Shown here piece by piece: positions 17,122 to 29,762 of a DNA stretch of 64,000 nucleotides. The translations under genes and the position numbers were made by a program. The notes beneath the pieces are model-generated. The model worked only from the letters and a program-made list of their open reading frames with translations. It ran no database searches and was not told the origin of the DNA. Origin of the DNA: Nipponacmea schrenckii (lineage: Eukaryota > Mollusca > Gastropoda > Lottiidae); assembly GCA_030562195.1 (NCBI GenBank), contig CM060199.1, positions 18,744,338-18,808,337 of the forward strand. Reading direction: 5' to 3'. Each line of letters starts with the position of its first letter. Within the stretch, counting starts at the first letter, position 1.

Positions 17122-18831
17122 CTGAAATTATAAAATAACTGATCTTAAAGGTAATTATGATACATGATTAAATAACAGAACACAATTTTGTGGTATACTG
17201 CTCCTGAGTTTATTGTACACGTTTGAATTCATTGTATCAGGCGAAAAGAGAATGCATAGATGTTAACAGTACACCAACATTATGCATATCATAATCGTAA
17301 TTAAAAAATATGTATTATTATCGGTTTATACAAATTATTAAATGAATTGAATTTATTAAACACATACCATTTACAAACGTTTCAAAATAACCGAAAAAGG
17401 TGGTGTATAGATGAACGACATATAGTGTGATAGCCAAATATCATGTAGGATATATCTAATTTTATGATATCTCATCTCATGTATCTTCTTTATCATGTCT
17501 CGTGTAACAATCATATGTCTATCCATGATCCCTTAGATTACAAATTATATTCCCTATCTGAGGTTTCTCGTCGTAAGTTTCCGTATGAGTTGAATTTTTG
17601 TGTCTTGTTAGTTTAAAAATTCACTGAAGTAGACCAAAGACCATATAAAATGGTATGCCTATGTACAAGCCCCAAGTCTTTGATATACATTTTGGAGTGA
17701 TGCTCATTGTAATTCGATGAATTTATCGTTTATCCAAACCAATCAAGTTTTATATTATGTTGGAATCAATATTGAACAATAGGTGGTTGTCTCAAATTAC
17801 CATCTACAAAATTGTCACTTATTTAGAGCCAAATTCAAAATTTGCTTTATTAGATATTTTCGAAAGCTAAGCTCTAGCATTTCCGAGTCAATTCTCATAT
17901 GTTTTTCAATTCTATGGAAACTAAGCGAATCACTTTCCAGCTGGTAAGTGTATTCTAAAAAAACAAAATCCAGTCAAGGTGACCTTAAGCCTAATTTACG
18001 GCTTTTCTACTACTATTCCGAGAACAATACTTGAAATCATACATTGGTGTTTGTTCAGCACTTAAGCGTAAAGTATTGTAATGATAAATTGGAAAATGTT
18101 AATTAATCCCGATCAATGCTTCGTTCTTTCAATATAAAACTGAATCTGGTTACTGGTAAGTGACTGATAAAACACTAACGAGTTCACAGCAGTTACCTAC
18201 CGAACTTTTGGTACGGGGAACAGGGCAATACGAACAAAAAACCGTTTGAATTGATTTATATTCAAAAATTATACATGTATAAAACAAAAGTTTCTCTGAT
18301 CATACATAAATATTATTTATACAGGGCGTTAATGGAAACGCTTGAAACCATATCAATTTATTGAGCATAATATATCACATATTGTCACCTTCAATATATC
18401 CGGCGAAACAGATTAAATATCAGTTCTCTAGGACTTCATTTTGCATATTGGTTTTTCTTATATTATTTTCACACTTCTTTTAACTAAATAGTATCTTAGT
18501 AAGAAATGAGATTTTTAAATCAATAAATCTGATTTTATTGGTATGAACTATTTCATAACACTGTCCAGATAGCTTTAGTTATGCAACCAAGTTCTGTAAT
18601 GCTTTGTTCACAGAAACATAATACCTTCAAGATAACAGTAAATGCACAGAACAAAACATGCAAGAAAATCAGGTTTCTACTTGCAAAATTTTCAGACAAA
18701 TCACTTCTGGTCACTATCCTTTACAGTCAATGAGCGGTAGAGCTGATCCAGTAGTTCCCTATGGAACGAATCTCCTTTTCAAGGATGGTAGGCAATTTTG
18801 TGCATTTTTAAATATGAAAATTTCATTTTGT
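17122..18831. other. Upstream region of the cathepsin gene
   Basis: AT-rich DNA between the cathepsin start and the stop of the next minus-strand ORF. It must hold the cathepsin 5' UTR exon and promoter, but I could not identify a TATA box or first exon with confidence. Confidence 0.35.
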
Positions 18832-19647
18832 TCACAATAAATCCTCGTCGCCTTCAAGTCCAAGGCGAGTCACGAAAAAGTTAGAAATTTTACGAGCCAT
18901 AGAAGATTTTCTTCTTGCGACCTCAGATTGTATCTTTTCTCTAGTGTCTTGAGGCATAATCATCTTTTCTGGATCACAAAGTGCATTTCTGCGGCAATAA
19001 TATCGGCTGGAATTTGTCACTATCGGTACAGCAAACCGAACTTTGGAAGGTTTAGATTGTGAGAGATTAGGGGTTGATTCGTGACGACTGAAGGCGGAAT
19101 CATACCTTGGACTAGTATTTTGTACGGCACTTACAGATCTTGTCATTCGTGGACTACTGACAGGAAACACTGAGGATTTCTTCGTCTTCTTGTTAAGTTC
19201 TAAATGATCATGATGATTGTCTTGCAGGCTCTGCGATCTCGACGTTTTTAACCCAACTCTTTGTTCAGAAAATGGGATAAATTCGTTCTGACTGACATTG
19301 TCATTATACGCTGGTCGCGATGCATGAAAGCTAGTGGATTTGCGCAGGTACTTTGGACTGACTGTAAATGCTAATCTACTTCTTCTAAAACCATTACCAT
19401 CAATTTCATCCTGAGTAACATTCGTGCTGTCCTGTGAAGCTTTGTCCTTCTCAATTTTCTTTAAAGGTACTGGACCTTTACTGATGCCGTTATCAATATC
19501 CAGTGAAATGACCAAAGCACTGGGGGACATGACCTTTTGCCTGGAATACGGGCCATTAAAACCATTTTCCATTTTCAGCTTTTTTTCTCTTTCCATTAGA
19601 TAGGACAATAGCACATATCCATCGACATCCACATTTTCATTTCGCAT
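18832..19647 (-). CDS. Uncharacterised Ser/Arg-rich protein, 271 codons, single open exon
   Basis: Not recognised. The open frame is far longer than other unexplained frames in this AT-rich DNA, and it has mixed, protein-like composition. I take the ATG at 19647-19645 (MRNENVDVDGYVLL) rather than the GTG four codons upstream; an acceptor-like ...TTTACTAG lies near 19687, so a 5' UTR intron or upstream coding exon is possible. The sequence looks disordered and basic, with repeated Ser-Pro sites (MSPSAL, VSPKYL, SSPRMT, TSPRYD), a basophilic-kinase-like ARRKSSMARK stretch and an acidic C-terminus (EGDEDLL). No signal peptide or membrane segment is seen. It lies 1.7 kb upstream of the cathepsin gene on the same strand. 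It could be the terminal exon of a larger gene. Function unknown. Confidence 0.5.
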   Translation of the reverse strand: MRNENVDVDGYVLLSYLMEREKKLKMENGFNGPYSRQKVMSPSALVISLDIDNGISKGPVPLKKIEKDKASQDSTNVTQDEIDGNGFRRSRLAFTVSPKYLRKSTSFHASRPAYNDNVSQNEFIPFSEQRVGLKTSRSQSLQDNHHDHLELNKKTKKSSVFPVSSPRMTRSVSAVQNTSPRYDSAFSRHESTPNLSQSKPSKVRFAVPIVTNSSRYYCRRNALCDPEKMIMPQDTREKIQSEVARRKSSMARKISNFFVTRLGLEGDEDLL

Positions 19648-19659
19648 GTGACAATCCAC

Positions 19660-22600
19660 CAGAATAAAAAATAAAATAAAATACCACTAGTAAATGTTTA
19701 ATCCACACCGAATAATCATTAAAGCCTTTTCCGTAATGGTGGTGTCCAGATTGTGGTACTCTTGTCTTGGTAATATAAGGTAACTGAACTACTGTTACGA
19801 TATTCCATTTTGAGCTGTGATCTAGTGTTATAACTACACCAAGAACACGAATGAAAACGATACATTACATATATAGAGTCCCTTACTTTATAACAATATA
19901 TGATGACCTGTTAAAAAGATGGAATAAAAGTACGGGACGATCGATAAATATTATTCATTTTTTCTTGCAATTCGACGTGTCTTTGTTTAAACACAGTTTC
20001 GAGTGAGTATGATATCCCATATAGATGCATATATGCATCCATTATGAAGTAATAGCGATCATCTTTCTCATCTTTATTCTATCAATACAAGTAAGATCCG
20101 ACTCAAGTGCACTTAATTAGTAAAGATCCAGAAGCCAAAAGTCGAATATTTCTATTTTATAATTGATCCAGCTAGCACTGTCCCTTATTCAAGATTTCAA
20201 AAGCATTAACCATCCGCGTTGTACTAACAGTTGAAATCTATAGCATTAGTGAAAATGTCACAGATAAATTTATACGTTTCTTTGTTGACGACTCCACAAA
20301 TTAATCAATATATCTAATGAAGAATTACCATTATTAACGATGTACGAACTATTAATTTTTTCCTGTTTTGTCAAACATAGGTAATTTCATTAACTTCGTT
20401 AAACCCATCAGACTACTTTTATCAAGGTTGAACAAGATGCGTTCAAGTTCAGATTAAATACTTTTTTTCAATAAGGTTAATGCAGGCAGGTCTTGCTTAA
20501 GTCAATAATTTTTTAAGCTGCAACGTCCTATTGACTTAAACAGATTGTAGATTGTAAACAGTTGTATTTCTTCATATGAAAGGTTAGATGAGCGTGACTG
20601 TAATAACAACATATAATTAGAATTAAGAAAGCAGGAGCCGGGGTAAAAATTCGATTTAAATGGAATGATCATTACTATTTCTATGAAATAAAGTCTACAT
20701 CTGCGAAGAAAAATATATAGATATATAATTAATTGATCTGAATAATGTCATAAGTAATGGGTTTTAGTCTACCGTGGACTAAAATATCACTCAAATCCTA
20801 TAAGGTTTAAACGAAAAAACTAAATGTTTTTTAAATATATCAGGGAACTTTCGTTAGATTCCTAATACAATTCTTTGATGATTAGAATGGTTTGGCAAGT
20901 TGTGCTACTGAAAAGTATATGACAAGGGAATTATTTGGTAATCTACTTGGGTGTTAAAACCATTTGTCTCTTAAGTATTCAATTTGTTTATCCAAAAATT
21001 TATTCGAATGAGTTTTTGTGATATAATCTTGCTCATGAAAATGGTTCAATAAGTGTGATCCGGACATTATTTAAACTGTGGTCTGACTGGTTAAAATGCT
21101 TTGCCACTGATTTGTCGAAATAGTGATTTATATAAAATCTGTGACATTGAATCGTTTTTCATAAACTATATACTTTCTATAGAATAATGATATTACCATA
21201 ATTTCCATTTTAAGAAATAATATGACATTGGACATTAACTTCAAGTCTCCAATTGGTCAAAAAAAGTATATATTCAGACGTTGGACAGGGGCCATGACTA
21301 AAGAATAAAATCTCTAAATAAGACGATATTTTCAATATACTAAGCGATTATTAAAAAAAACCGCTTCTAAGCGTGTTTCAAAATTACTTTAATATATTTA
21401 ATAGATTATTATTTAATTCAGCCTATAGATTTTTTGAATTATATCCTTTTGCGCCAGACTAATCCACTTGATGTATACTTTTATTCACTAAAATTCGAAA
21501 CTGTAAAGTTTATGATTCATTTTTTAGCCATATTAAAAAATACTATTGCCTTAAGGTTAATTAGCAGATCTTTGCAACAATAGAATTATTATGCAACCTA
21601 GTGGCCTTTTCGAATCCGACCAATGAAAAGCATATACAAATCAAAAAGAGAAAATATGTATTAATATCTACCTTCTCAATGACATAATGTAGCCTAATGC
21701 CAGTAAGTAGTCAATGATATTGAATATTAATTAATATATGTATAAGGAAGTAAAATTATAGATAGTATTTACAGACTTACGACCTTCGTGTTAGCCTGAT
21801 TAAATAAATCGATTTGATTTAATTTCATATAGAGAGGCTGGAATTTTCTTATCTTAAAAACAGCAGAAGCAATCCCAGACTCAAGTCTGTAGAATTGGGT
21901 CAATCAAATACATTTACTTGTACATCTATCTTACTGAGGGAGTTTTGGAAGAGACAGTTCTGTTTTTACAATAGTAAAACAGTGGCCGGGCCAGACTCCA
22001 AAGGGTAACGGTTCAAATAGGTGGAGGGGGGGCATGGGGTAAATGGGGGTCAACTTTCGAGAATTCATAATGCGACAACACTATAGAGGTGTCATATTCA
22101 TATGACTTTCATGAAGCGTAAGAGAGGATTCCTCCCCTCCCCCCCCCCACTACCTCCGACCTTATCTGTAACGTTGCTTTGTTCTTAGCTGTGGTCTGTT
22201 GTTCTGACTTCTGTAAGACATAAAAGTTGGCGCGAATATTCAGTCGACGACGTTTGGGGCGAAAATCTTGTCCTACAATATTCAATAGCTCTTGCAGGAT
22301 AAAATTTTAAAATGTTCTGATTTAAATTGAAGGAAAAGAATCCATCAGACTAGATTTTTTGTAAATAAAAAAATATTTTTCAATACATCATTAATATTAT
22401 TAAGACATGAATATAAATATTGCCTTAGTTGCATAGTAATAGTATATCTAATTAAAAGCTATAACAAACACACCTATAAAATATTGATATAGTCAGCAAT
22501 GTTTATAATGTATATTTAATAATAATATTAATAATTATAAAAGAGATAGAGACTCAATATGCAATATGGATCCAAGGTATGCCCAGAAATCACTTTCATG

Positions 22601-23329
22601 GAAAACAGTAGAATTTCATAATTTCTAATGAGAATGATTATCTGAGTTAGTAGAGAAAGTAACAATACCTAAAATTTTGATTGAATTGTGACTAGGTTTC
22701 AGATATATATTCCCCTGGTTTAAAATACTATATATATATAAATAGGTCTAATAAACAAATAAATATTGCAAACATATTGTTAGTCACAGGAACATATTTA
22801 TGGAAGGGGGGAAAGAGGTTGTTGAAGTAAATGGATTTCAAAACTAGACTTTTCACAGGCCTGAGGAGTGGGCGAGGCATTGCCTAAAAAATACTGCCTT
22901 AACATGCCACTGGTTAGTCAACACAGATAACTAAAAAAAGGTATACAAATAAAAGGATAATTTTTGGATTACAGGCACATCATGTTATTATGGAATATTC
23001 TTGTACAATTGGTTAAAAGAGCAAAATCAACAAATAAAATTTTTTTAAATTTAAGATCAAAACAATAAATAAAAATTAAAGTGATACTGTATCTGGACAA
23101 AAAATTAATTTTCAAGAATGGTCAATATGAGTATATATTCATCAGTGAACTTACCGAGCTTTATAAAGTAACAGAATATCTTATTGGCTAAGTCTGAAAA
23201 TTTTATGAAAAATTATGCTCCAATTGCATAAATATTTATACACAAATGCAACTTTGAAAACCATAAATCGCATTATATAAATATGGATTGGATGTATATT
23301 CTCAATCAACAGATATTATTTTTTTCAGT
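19660..23329. other. Gene-free intergenic DNA
   Basis: AT-rich, no recognisable coding sequence on either strand. It holds a G-rich stretch near 22015-22050 and a C-run near 22132-22152. A partial relative of MITE family A lies near 23080-23170. Confidence 0.45.
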
Positions 23330-24030
23330 AAAAGATATGCATTTTAACAAAAAAAAAAACAATATAAAAATACACATTTGTTAAACAAATTAAATTCCTT
23401 ATAAACAATAAAGTTTTGTTATATCAAAATCAAAGTTCTCAATCAACAAATACAAATTCACAATGTAAAATCAAAGTTCTCAATCTACAAATACAGACTT
23501 GTAATATAAAATCATTGTCTGTATCAACGCATAAACTTTTAAAATATTAAAATCAAAGTTCTCAATCAACAAATACAAATTTACAATGTAAAATCAAAGT
23601 TCTTAATCTACAAATACAGACTTGTAATATAAAATCATTGTCTGTATCAACGCATAAACTTTTAAAATATTAAAATCAAAGTTCTCAATCAACAAGTATA
23701 ATTTTGTAATTAAAATCAAAGTTCTCAATCAACAAAAATAATTTTGTAATTAAAATCAATGTTTGCAATCAACAAGTATAATTTGTAATTAAATCAAAGT
23801 TCTCAATCAACAAGTATAATTTTTTAATTAAAATAAAAGTTCTCAATCAACAAGTATAATTTTGTAATTAAAATCTAAGTTCTCAATCAACAAGTATAAT
23901 TTTGTAATTAAAATCAAAGTTCTCAATCAACAAGTATAATTTTGTAATTAAAATCAAGTTCTCAATCAACAAATTAAAGATTTGAAATATTAAAATCAAA
24001 GTTCTCAATGAAACAAATACACATTTGTTA
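23330..24030. repeat. ~40 bp tandem repeat array
   Basis: Units contain AATCAAAGTTCTCAATCAAC followed by AAGTATAATTTTGTAATT (about 40 bp), with roughly eight close copies from about 23660 to 23970. Upstream units are longer, and a ~120 bp block with GTCTGTATCAACGCATAAAC is present twice (about 23515 and 23635), showing block duplication. Confidence 0.85.
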
Positions 24031-25152
24031 TAGCAAAATAAACGAATTCATAAAAAGTTTCAAAAAATATTGTAAAACAATGAGGTCATGTTAAAGAGTG
24101 ATCAAAGTTTTTGTTAAATGGAACAAGAGATCATCTGTCCATGAACTTCATTTTAAAAGGATTGTTGTTTTATGTGTATCAGGACATTGGAAGCATTTGA
24201 AACAAACATAAGTGGTTCCTACAATTGGTTTAAAACTGTGTGTGATTTCACAATTGCTAAAGTTGCACATAATCTAAGGGCGATGGGGTCATCATAAAAT
24301 GTTTGGTTTAAGTGGAAATGCAAGAACCACAGATGTTTGACTGGAATGTTAAATATTAAATAATATCAGAGTGCCAAAAACAAAGGATTTTTTTACAATC
24401 CCTTTGAAATTATGTCCTAAGACAAATGACCCTTGTTTTATATAAAGCATTACTAGCATAACTTCACTTTTTGATTAATTTGATTATTGATGAAAATATT
24501 AGCATGGAGAACACCATGTTAAATAGCACTATTATGTGATGCCAGGGTTTAAGAATGGCAAAAAGAAAAACCATTAGAGTCAGACTGACTGTGTAATATA
24601 TACTGTTATTATATTTTATGAAGCACTAAACATTTAAAGCAAATTAAAATTGCCTTTGTTAAAATAAACAAATTGGACTTCAATCAGATTTACTGTTTAA
24701 TGGAATTATTTCAATCATAACCATTAATTATATCTTGAGATTCTCATTAAAAATTTATCACAGAGTTCTAATTGGAATAGGTATAAGGCAAATAAAGGCA
24801 TAAAAAATGGAAATAAAGAAACATAACTCTAGTTATTTTCAAAATCGTTCCACCAAATAAGTGGATATCCTTTCCTTTTGCAAATAATAGTTGGAAAATG
24901 TACTTTAATAATAAATTCATTTACTGTCTTTATTTTTAAATTTAAATCTAGGTCTATATTATGAGTATTCAGATAATAAAATTCAAAGGGAATTCGTTGA
25001 GTAGATAAGAATATCTTGGTGGTTAAATTAATAAATTCAAGAACAATTTAAGCAATATTCTTCCACTAAGATATGTGTCATGAACAGTATTATAAATAGG
25101 CAAGAATCAACGTTTTCATATGACCCCATATTCAATATAATATTATAGATAT
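24031..25152. other. Non-coding DNA 3' of the fructosamine kinase gene
   Basis: No gene recognised. The part nearest 25152 is expected to be 3' UTR of the minus-strand kinase gene. Confidence 0.4.
24929..24934 (-). terminator. Candidate polyadenylation signal of the fructosamine kinase gene
   Basis: AATAAA on the minus strand about 220 bp past the stop codon. Assigned by position only, and other AATAAA-like hexamers are common in this AT-rich sequence. Confidence 0.25.
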
Positions 25153-28100
25153 TCACTTGTTCTGATTTTCTATTAAGTCTTTGATTTTATCAGCTGAATT
25201 ATGCGCTTCTACTTTATATTTATCATCATCTATATGGTACCACATTATCACATTATAGAAAAACTTGTAGGCCTCCATTCTCTTTTCTACACCAGGTTGT
25301 TCAGGTATTACATCATAATAACCCTTGAAGAAATCTTCATGGAAACTTTCTTCATGGTATGAAAGGAGCAGATCAAACTCTGTGTGTGCATAATTCACTG
25401 ATGGATCAAACAAAACTACAATATAATTTCAACAAAATCAAACTATGGTTGTTGTATGTTTTGAATAAATTTCATATATTGAAATGGAGTTTTACATCCA
25501 AGGAACATCTCGAACAACAAAATCATTGATGTACATGTATATGGTACAAGGAGAAATGTTCATGTTTCATATGTTTGAAAAATATAAAATGTGGCAACCA
25601 TCTTAAAAAAAAATTGTGATAAGATAGAATTTAAAAAAAAAAAATGGTGGACATATTGTGTGTCTGCGGCAACTGTTTCAAATATATCACTAACTTGTGT
25701 CTGTAGTATGATCTGACATGAAAATATAGCTCTACCTGGCCCATTTGGCGTTTGTCCAAAATTGGCTTGACATAAATCACCATGGTTGACTTCAGGAGTG
25801 ATTTTTACATCTTGGAATAATTTAGACATATGGATTCTTAACCAAGACCATTTAGATAACAGACTTCTATCTCCATACTAAAATAAATAACAGACAGTGT
25901 TTGACAGCCTGCTTCTCTGCACATGATTGTGCTTATAGAACCAGGCTACATCTTACAGTGCACAATGAGAACAACAAGAGCAGTGGGGAAAAAAATGGAT
26001 ATTAGTTGGCACTGTGTCTGATCAGAGCCCTACATATCCTTTATAAAAAAACATATTATAGAATACAATGAGTTATTGAAATGAAAATATATATTATACT
26101 GGATAGAGTGAACCAGAACAACCTAAATCATAAACAAATTGAATTATTCTTCATTTTCAGGTATTTTTTCTTTCTAGTCAGAGTATGAAGAACTATGAAT
26201 AATTGTTTAAAAAAAAACTAACCTTTTTAGCAAGACCAACTTGTAACGGTTCTAATATATCACCAATAAAATATTCCTGCAAAATGTTAGTATAGAATCT
26301 TATAGAACAAATATCATTAGCTGATATTGGGCACCTTGAAATCAGATTATTTGTTTGGTTGTGTGATATGATAATTATTTCACAAAGATGTCAATCAGAA
26401 TTCAAGAGAACCCAAACAAAGACTGTTGATGAAAGGTCAGTTGGATTAAAGCATATAGATTAGAAACTATACCTGTACAACAAGTCACCATACCAAGGGT
26501 GATCCCTTGAAACCTAGTATTTTTCGAGAAAAACAAAAAAAACGACATGTTTTTTGCTTAAAATCTTATTTATCATGTATATTTATTTTAATAAGTGATT
26601 TCCATTTTTTGGAAATACTGAAACTTTGTAAACAATCTTTTACTAGGTTTAAAATGGGACTGTTTATAATAAACTGGATTTTACCTATACATGTATTTAC
26701 AGTCAAGAAAAACAACCAGTTTTTTAGGGATTAAGAACAGTAACAAAAACTGTAAATGACCAAACATTTCAAGCCATCACAGACGACATCTATCAAAGTA
26801 CCATGAAAAGAAGCATGACTGACCTCCCATGAGGATCTCTGTATAGGATCTAACCGGAATATTCCTAAATATCTTGGTAACAAAGAACCAAATTTATCAA
26901 CATAAGAAAATTCATTATTATCATCAGCACTCTGTATGAAACCATCTTTTTTATCTGCTATCTCTTTTAATGATGAGTTGAAGGCATGGAGCCTAAAACA
27001 AATGTGATTAAATGAAAGTTGCCCATATGAGAGAAAAGAGGAAATGAAATCATTCAATAGTAGAAAATATTTGGTAAATAGTGAAACCCCTCCAAACAGC
27101 ATCCTCTATAAACCAGCATACTGGGTATTTAAAAATCCCCTGCTTAATCTCTATATAATACATAGGAGATAAACCCTGGTAAACCAGCACCTCTCTAAAC
27201 AGCAATCCAGCATGGAAATCAAGTCCTAAAGAAGTTAATCTATAGTTAATTGGCCTCTCTAAACCGGCATCCGAATTTGTATTACTTGAACTTAATCCAT
27301 TGACTGCATGAAAGATGAATACGACACATACTAATTAATCACTAATCCAATTAATTACACTTTCATGAATACCACTGCTAGAGGTAAACCCTCCAAACTG
27401 GCATTTATCACTGGTCCGACAGCCTTCAGGTTTAGAGGGGTTTCACTGTATAATCAAACGTGCATTCCCTACCTGGCTATTTTTTCTCCTAATTCTGACC
27501 AATATGTTGTCATTGGTTGTAAGTCTGGTATATATTCTAATATATGTACTGAATAATTATTGACTTCATTATTACTTATATTTAAAACCTACAATACAAA
27601 GTGTCATTAAGTGAAAATGTAGCTGTGGTCTTTGATTTAGCAACATCAATCAAGCCCAACTAGGAGTGATTTCTATGAGCACTTTTTGTCTGTTACTGCA
27701 TCCCATTCTGTGTATTATTTTATGTATCTCTATCCATAAAATTCTGTTTATACTAACTGCCCCATAAGTATTGTACAGAAGAGAATTTAGGAATTCCCAC
27801 ACTTTTCATTGTTAAAATACAAAATCATTATATAATCTTAATATGCGTAAAATCTTTACCTTGTATGATTTAGGCACATCAATAATCTTTGTTCTCCTTA
27901 AAAAATCTAAACTATTACTCTCGGCATTAAACATCTCAGTTGCCTGTAAATGAAAAAGAAATTCTCTGAAAGTGAAAAGCATATACAAGCGTGACTGTGA
28001 TCTTTGTTTAGAGGGAGATAATCAGAAGTGTCATGGTCACTTATTTGAGTCATTATAGTTACTTGGGAGTATAAATATGTGGTTGCTGGTCGCATAATGA

Positions 28101-28781
28101 AGGTGGTCGCTTATTAGTCATTAAATACATTGAAAACTTGTAGGTGGGACTTTATTGTGGTTGCTTATTGAAGGTGAGCTCTTAATAAAGGTGGTCGTGT
28201 GAACAGGATATACATATGTATTGCTTGTCTACTGACTAATGACAAGTATATCAATGATCTATATATACAGATTTTAGATTTCAAATGTTTATTCTATGAT
28301 CTAAGAATCATAATTAAATCAAACTATCCAACTAGCAGACAGAGTATTCTCTCATTTATTAACATCACAACAATAAGGTTAGCTACCACTGATCTACAAC
28401 AAATATGTGGACCATTCTGTGTTTAAACAGCCAATGTAACCAGGCATGTGCATGGATCGCAACAAAGACTTCATGTATATAGATGGTGTGTCACTGTCAG
28501 TCTACTTAGCTCAACTCCTTTTTTTGAGAATCTTTCCAAAGGAGTCTTTTGAACGATTCTTTGATTTTTCTTATTCAACCCAGGTCTTTTTATTGTTAAC
28601 AAATATTAGAAATTCATACCACATCATTGTCATTTAATTTGATGAAATATTGACTGGAATCTGTGGATGAAAATAAAGCAGCCTTGTTCACTATTCCACC
28701 CTTAACTTCTTTTTCAAAGTGTAAATTTTCATCATTTAATGCTTGTTGAATATCACCCTCTATAAGTTTAAATTCTTCCAT
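25153..28781 (-). CDS. FN3K: Fructosamine-3-kinase family protein (329 aa, 7 exons)
   Basis: ATP-dependent small-molecule kinase family that phosphorylates ketoamine (Amadori) adducts on proteins and so promotes deglycation. Exons (minus): 28781-28620, 27943-27860, 27588-27473, 26992-26824, 26276-26223, 25877-25736, 25415-25153; all GT-AG with matching phases. The 329 aa are close to the ~309 aa of vertebrate FN3K/FN3KRP. Family landmarks: N-lobe segment FIKLNDNDVATEMF, hinge-like VHILEYIPDL, LGEKIARLHAFN, catalytic loop HGDLCQAN (H227, D229, N234), metal-binding FDPSVNYAHTEFDLLL (D246), and the C-terminal PGVEKRMEAYKFFYNVIMWYH. The usual Trp of HGDLWxxN is Cys here (TGT). The P-loop-like region has no Cys, unlike redox-regulated FN3Ks. 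I cannot separate FN3K from FN3KRP orthology by eye. The gene is divergent from ANKMY2, with 981 bp between the start codons. Confidence 0.93.
27079..27452. mobile_element. pogo/Tc-like MITE in kinase intron
   Basis: Terminal inverted repeats: the left end reads TAGTGAAACCCCTCCAAAC and the right end GTTTAGAGGGGTTTCACTGTA, flanked by TA as in Tc1/mariner/pogo insertions. Interior segments repeat the theme 'cctctctaaac' and 'aaccagca'. Length about 370 bp, non-coding. It lies in the intron just 20 bp past the donor of the exon at 27473-27588. Confidence 0.75.
27985..28215. mobile_element. Possible MITE remnant
   Basis: Contains recurring 'ggtggtcgcttatt' / 'ggttgcttattgaaggtg' / 'aaggtggtcg' phrases, typical of short non-autonomous DNA transposons, in the first intron of the kinase gene. 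No second copy in this window, so the boundaries are uncertain. Confidence 0.35.
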
Positions 28782-29762
28782 TGTAAATATGTTAAGAACT
28801 TGTACCCATGAAAAACTTTAACCTAACTACTCAGAATGTTCCAGTACTGGTTACTCAAGTCTGAAATAAAGAGAACAATCAATGTTTACATGTCCAAAAT
28901 AATCATAGCAAAAAAACCAAAAAAACAATTAGAAATGCTAAAAACAGACTTGTATGCATCTTAGAGGAGGTTTTTAAACATAGGAAACATATGTTTCACC
29001 ATTCATTCAATTAACAACAAACTGACCAGATTTGTAAATATGAATAAACTGGCTCAAACTCTCTAAGCTTATAATAATTTCACATTTAGGCCTACACCCA
29101 AGAACTGTCATATCAGAATTAGTTAAATTATATCTGAAACCTTTTGAAGATTAGAATAATATTCAATTTTCAACTGGGTAGAGTCAATAAAAAAAGTTTC
29201 CTTGCCTGGCCTTTACTTTTTTTATAAATGTTTCCTTGGCTGGGCTTTCCTTTAAACAAAATTAATAATGACCCATCGCATGGGCATGGAGGAGCCTTAT
29301 TATGTCGTTATGAAGGAGTCAGTGACACTGACACAGTTTTTACGTTTTTGTGTTAGTGTTGCACATATACTTGTACATATAAAGAACTAGGTAGAAAGAA
29401 ATAAGATTGCAAATTATAGTTATTGATTTATATGGTAATTAAGCTAATTGCCTTCCTTGTTTTAACGTAAATAATTTTGCTTTCTATCCATACGTCTACT
29501 TTCGATTTTCTAGTCTCGAATACCAAGACTAAACAATAAGAAAGAACCACAAGTGTCTCATGTCAGCCAAGATATAAGATAGCAGCAGATTAAAAGCCTA
29601 ATATTTGTGTGAAAAACATTCTTAAGTGGATTAATATCAGTGGATTACTCACAATTCTTTTTCATTTCTGACAAAAATGTTACACTGATAGAATCTAAAT
29701 TTAGATCAGTAACTACAACAGGAAGTCAATATTGTAACTGGAAGATCAAGAAAAATAACAAC
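28782..29762. promoter_or_regulatory. Shared divergent promoter region, FN3K / ANKMY2
   Basis: A 981 bp interval between two oppositely oriented start codons. It must carry both 5' UTRs and probably both promoters. An acceptor-like ...TTTATTTCAG on the minus strand near 28860 suggests a 5' UTR intron for the kinase. A perfect 15 bp palindrome, GTCAGTGACACTGAC, lies at 29318-29332 and is a candidate dimeric factor site. No TATA box was assigned. Confidence 0.5.

Noticed and set aside
21605..21625. tRNA-like TTCGAATCC
   Set aside because: No surrounding cloverleaf or A box; chance match to the T-arm consensus.
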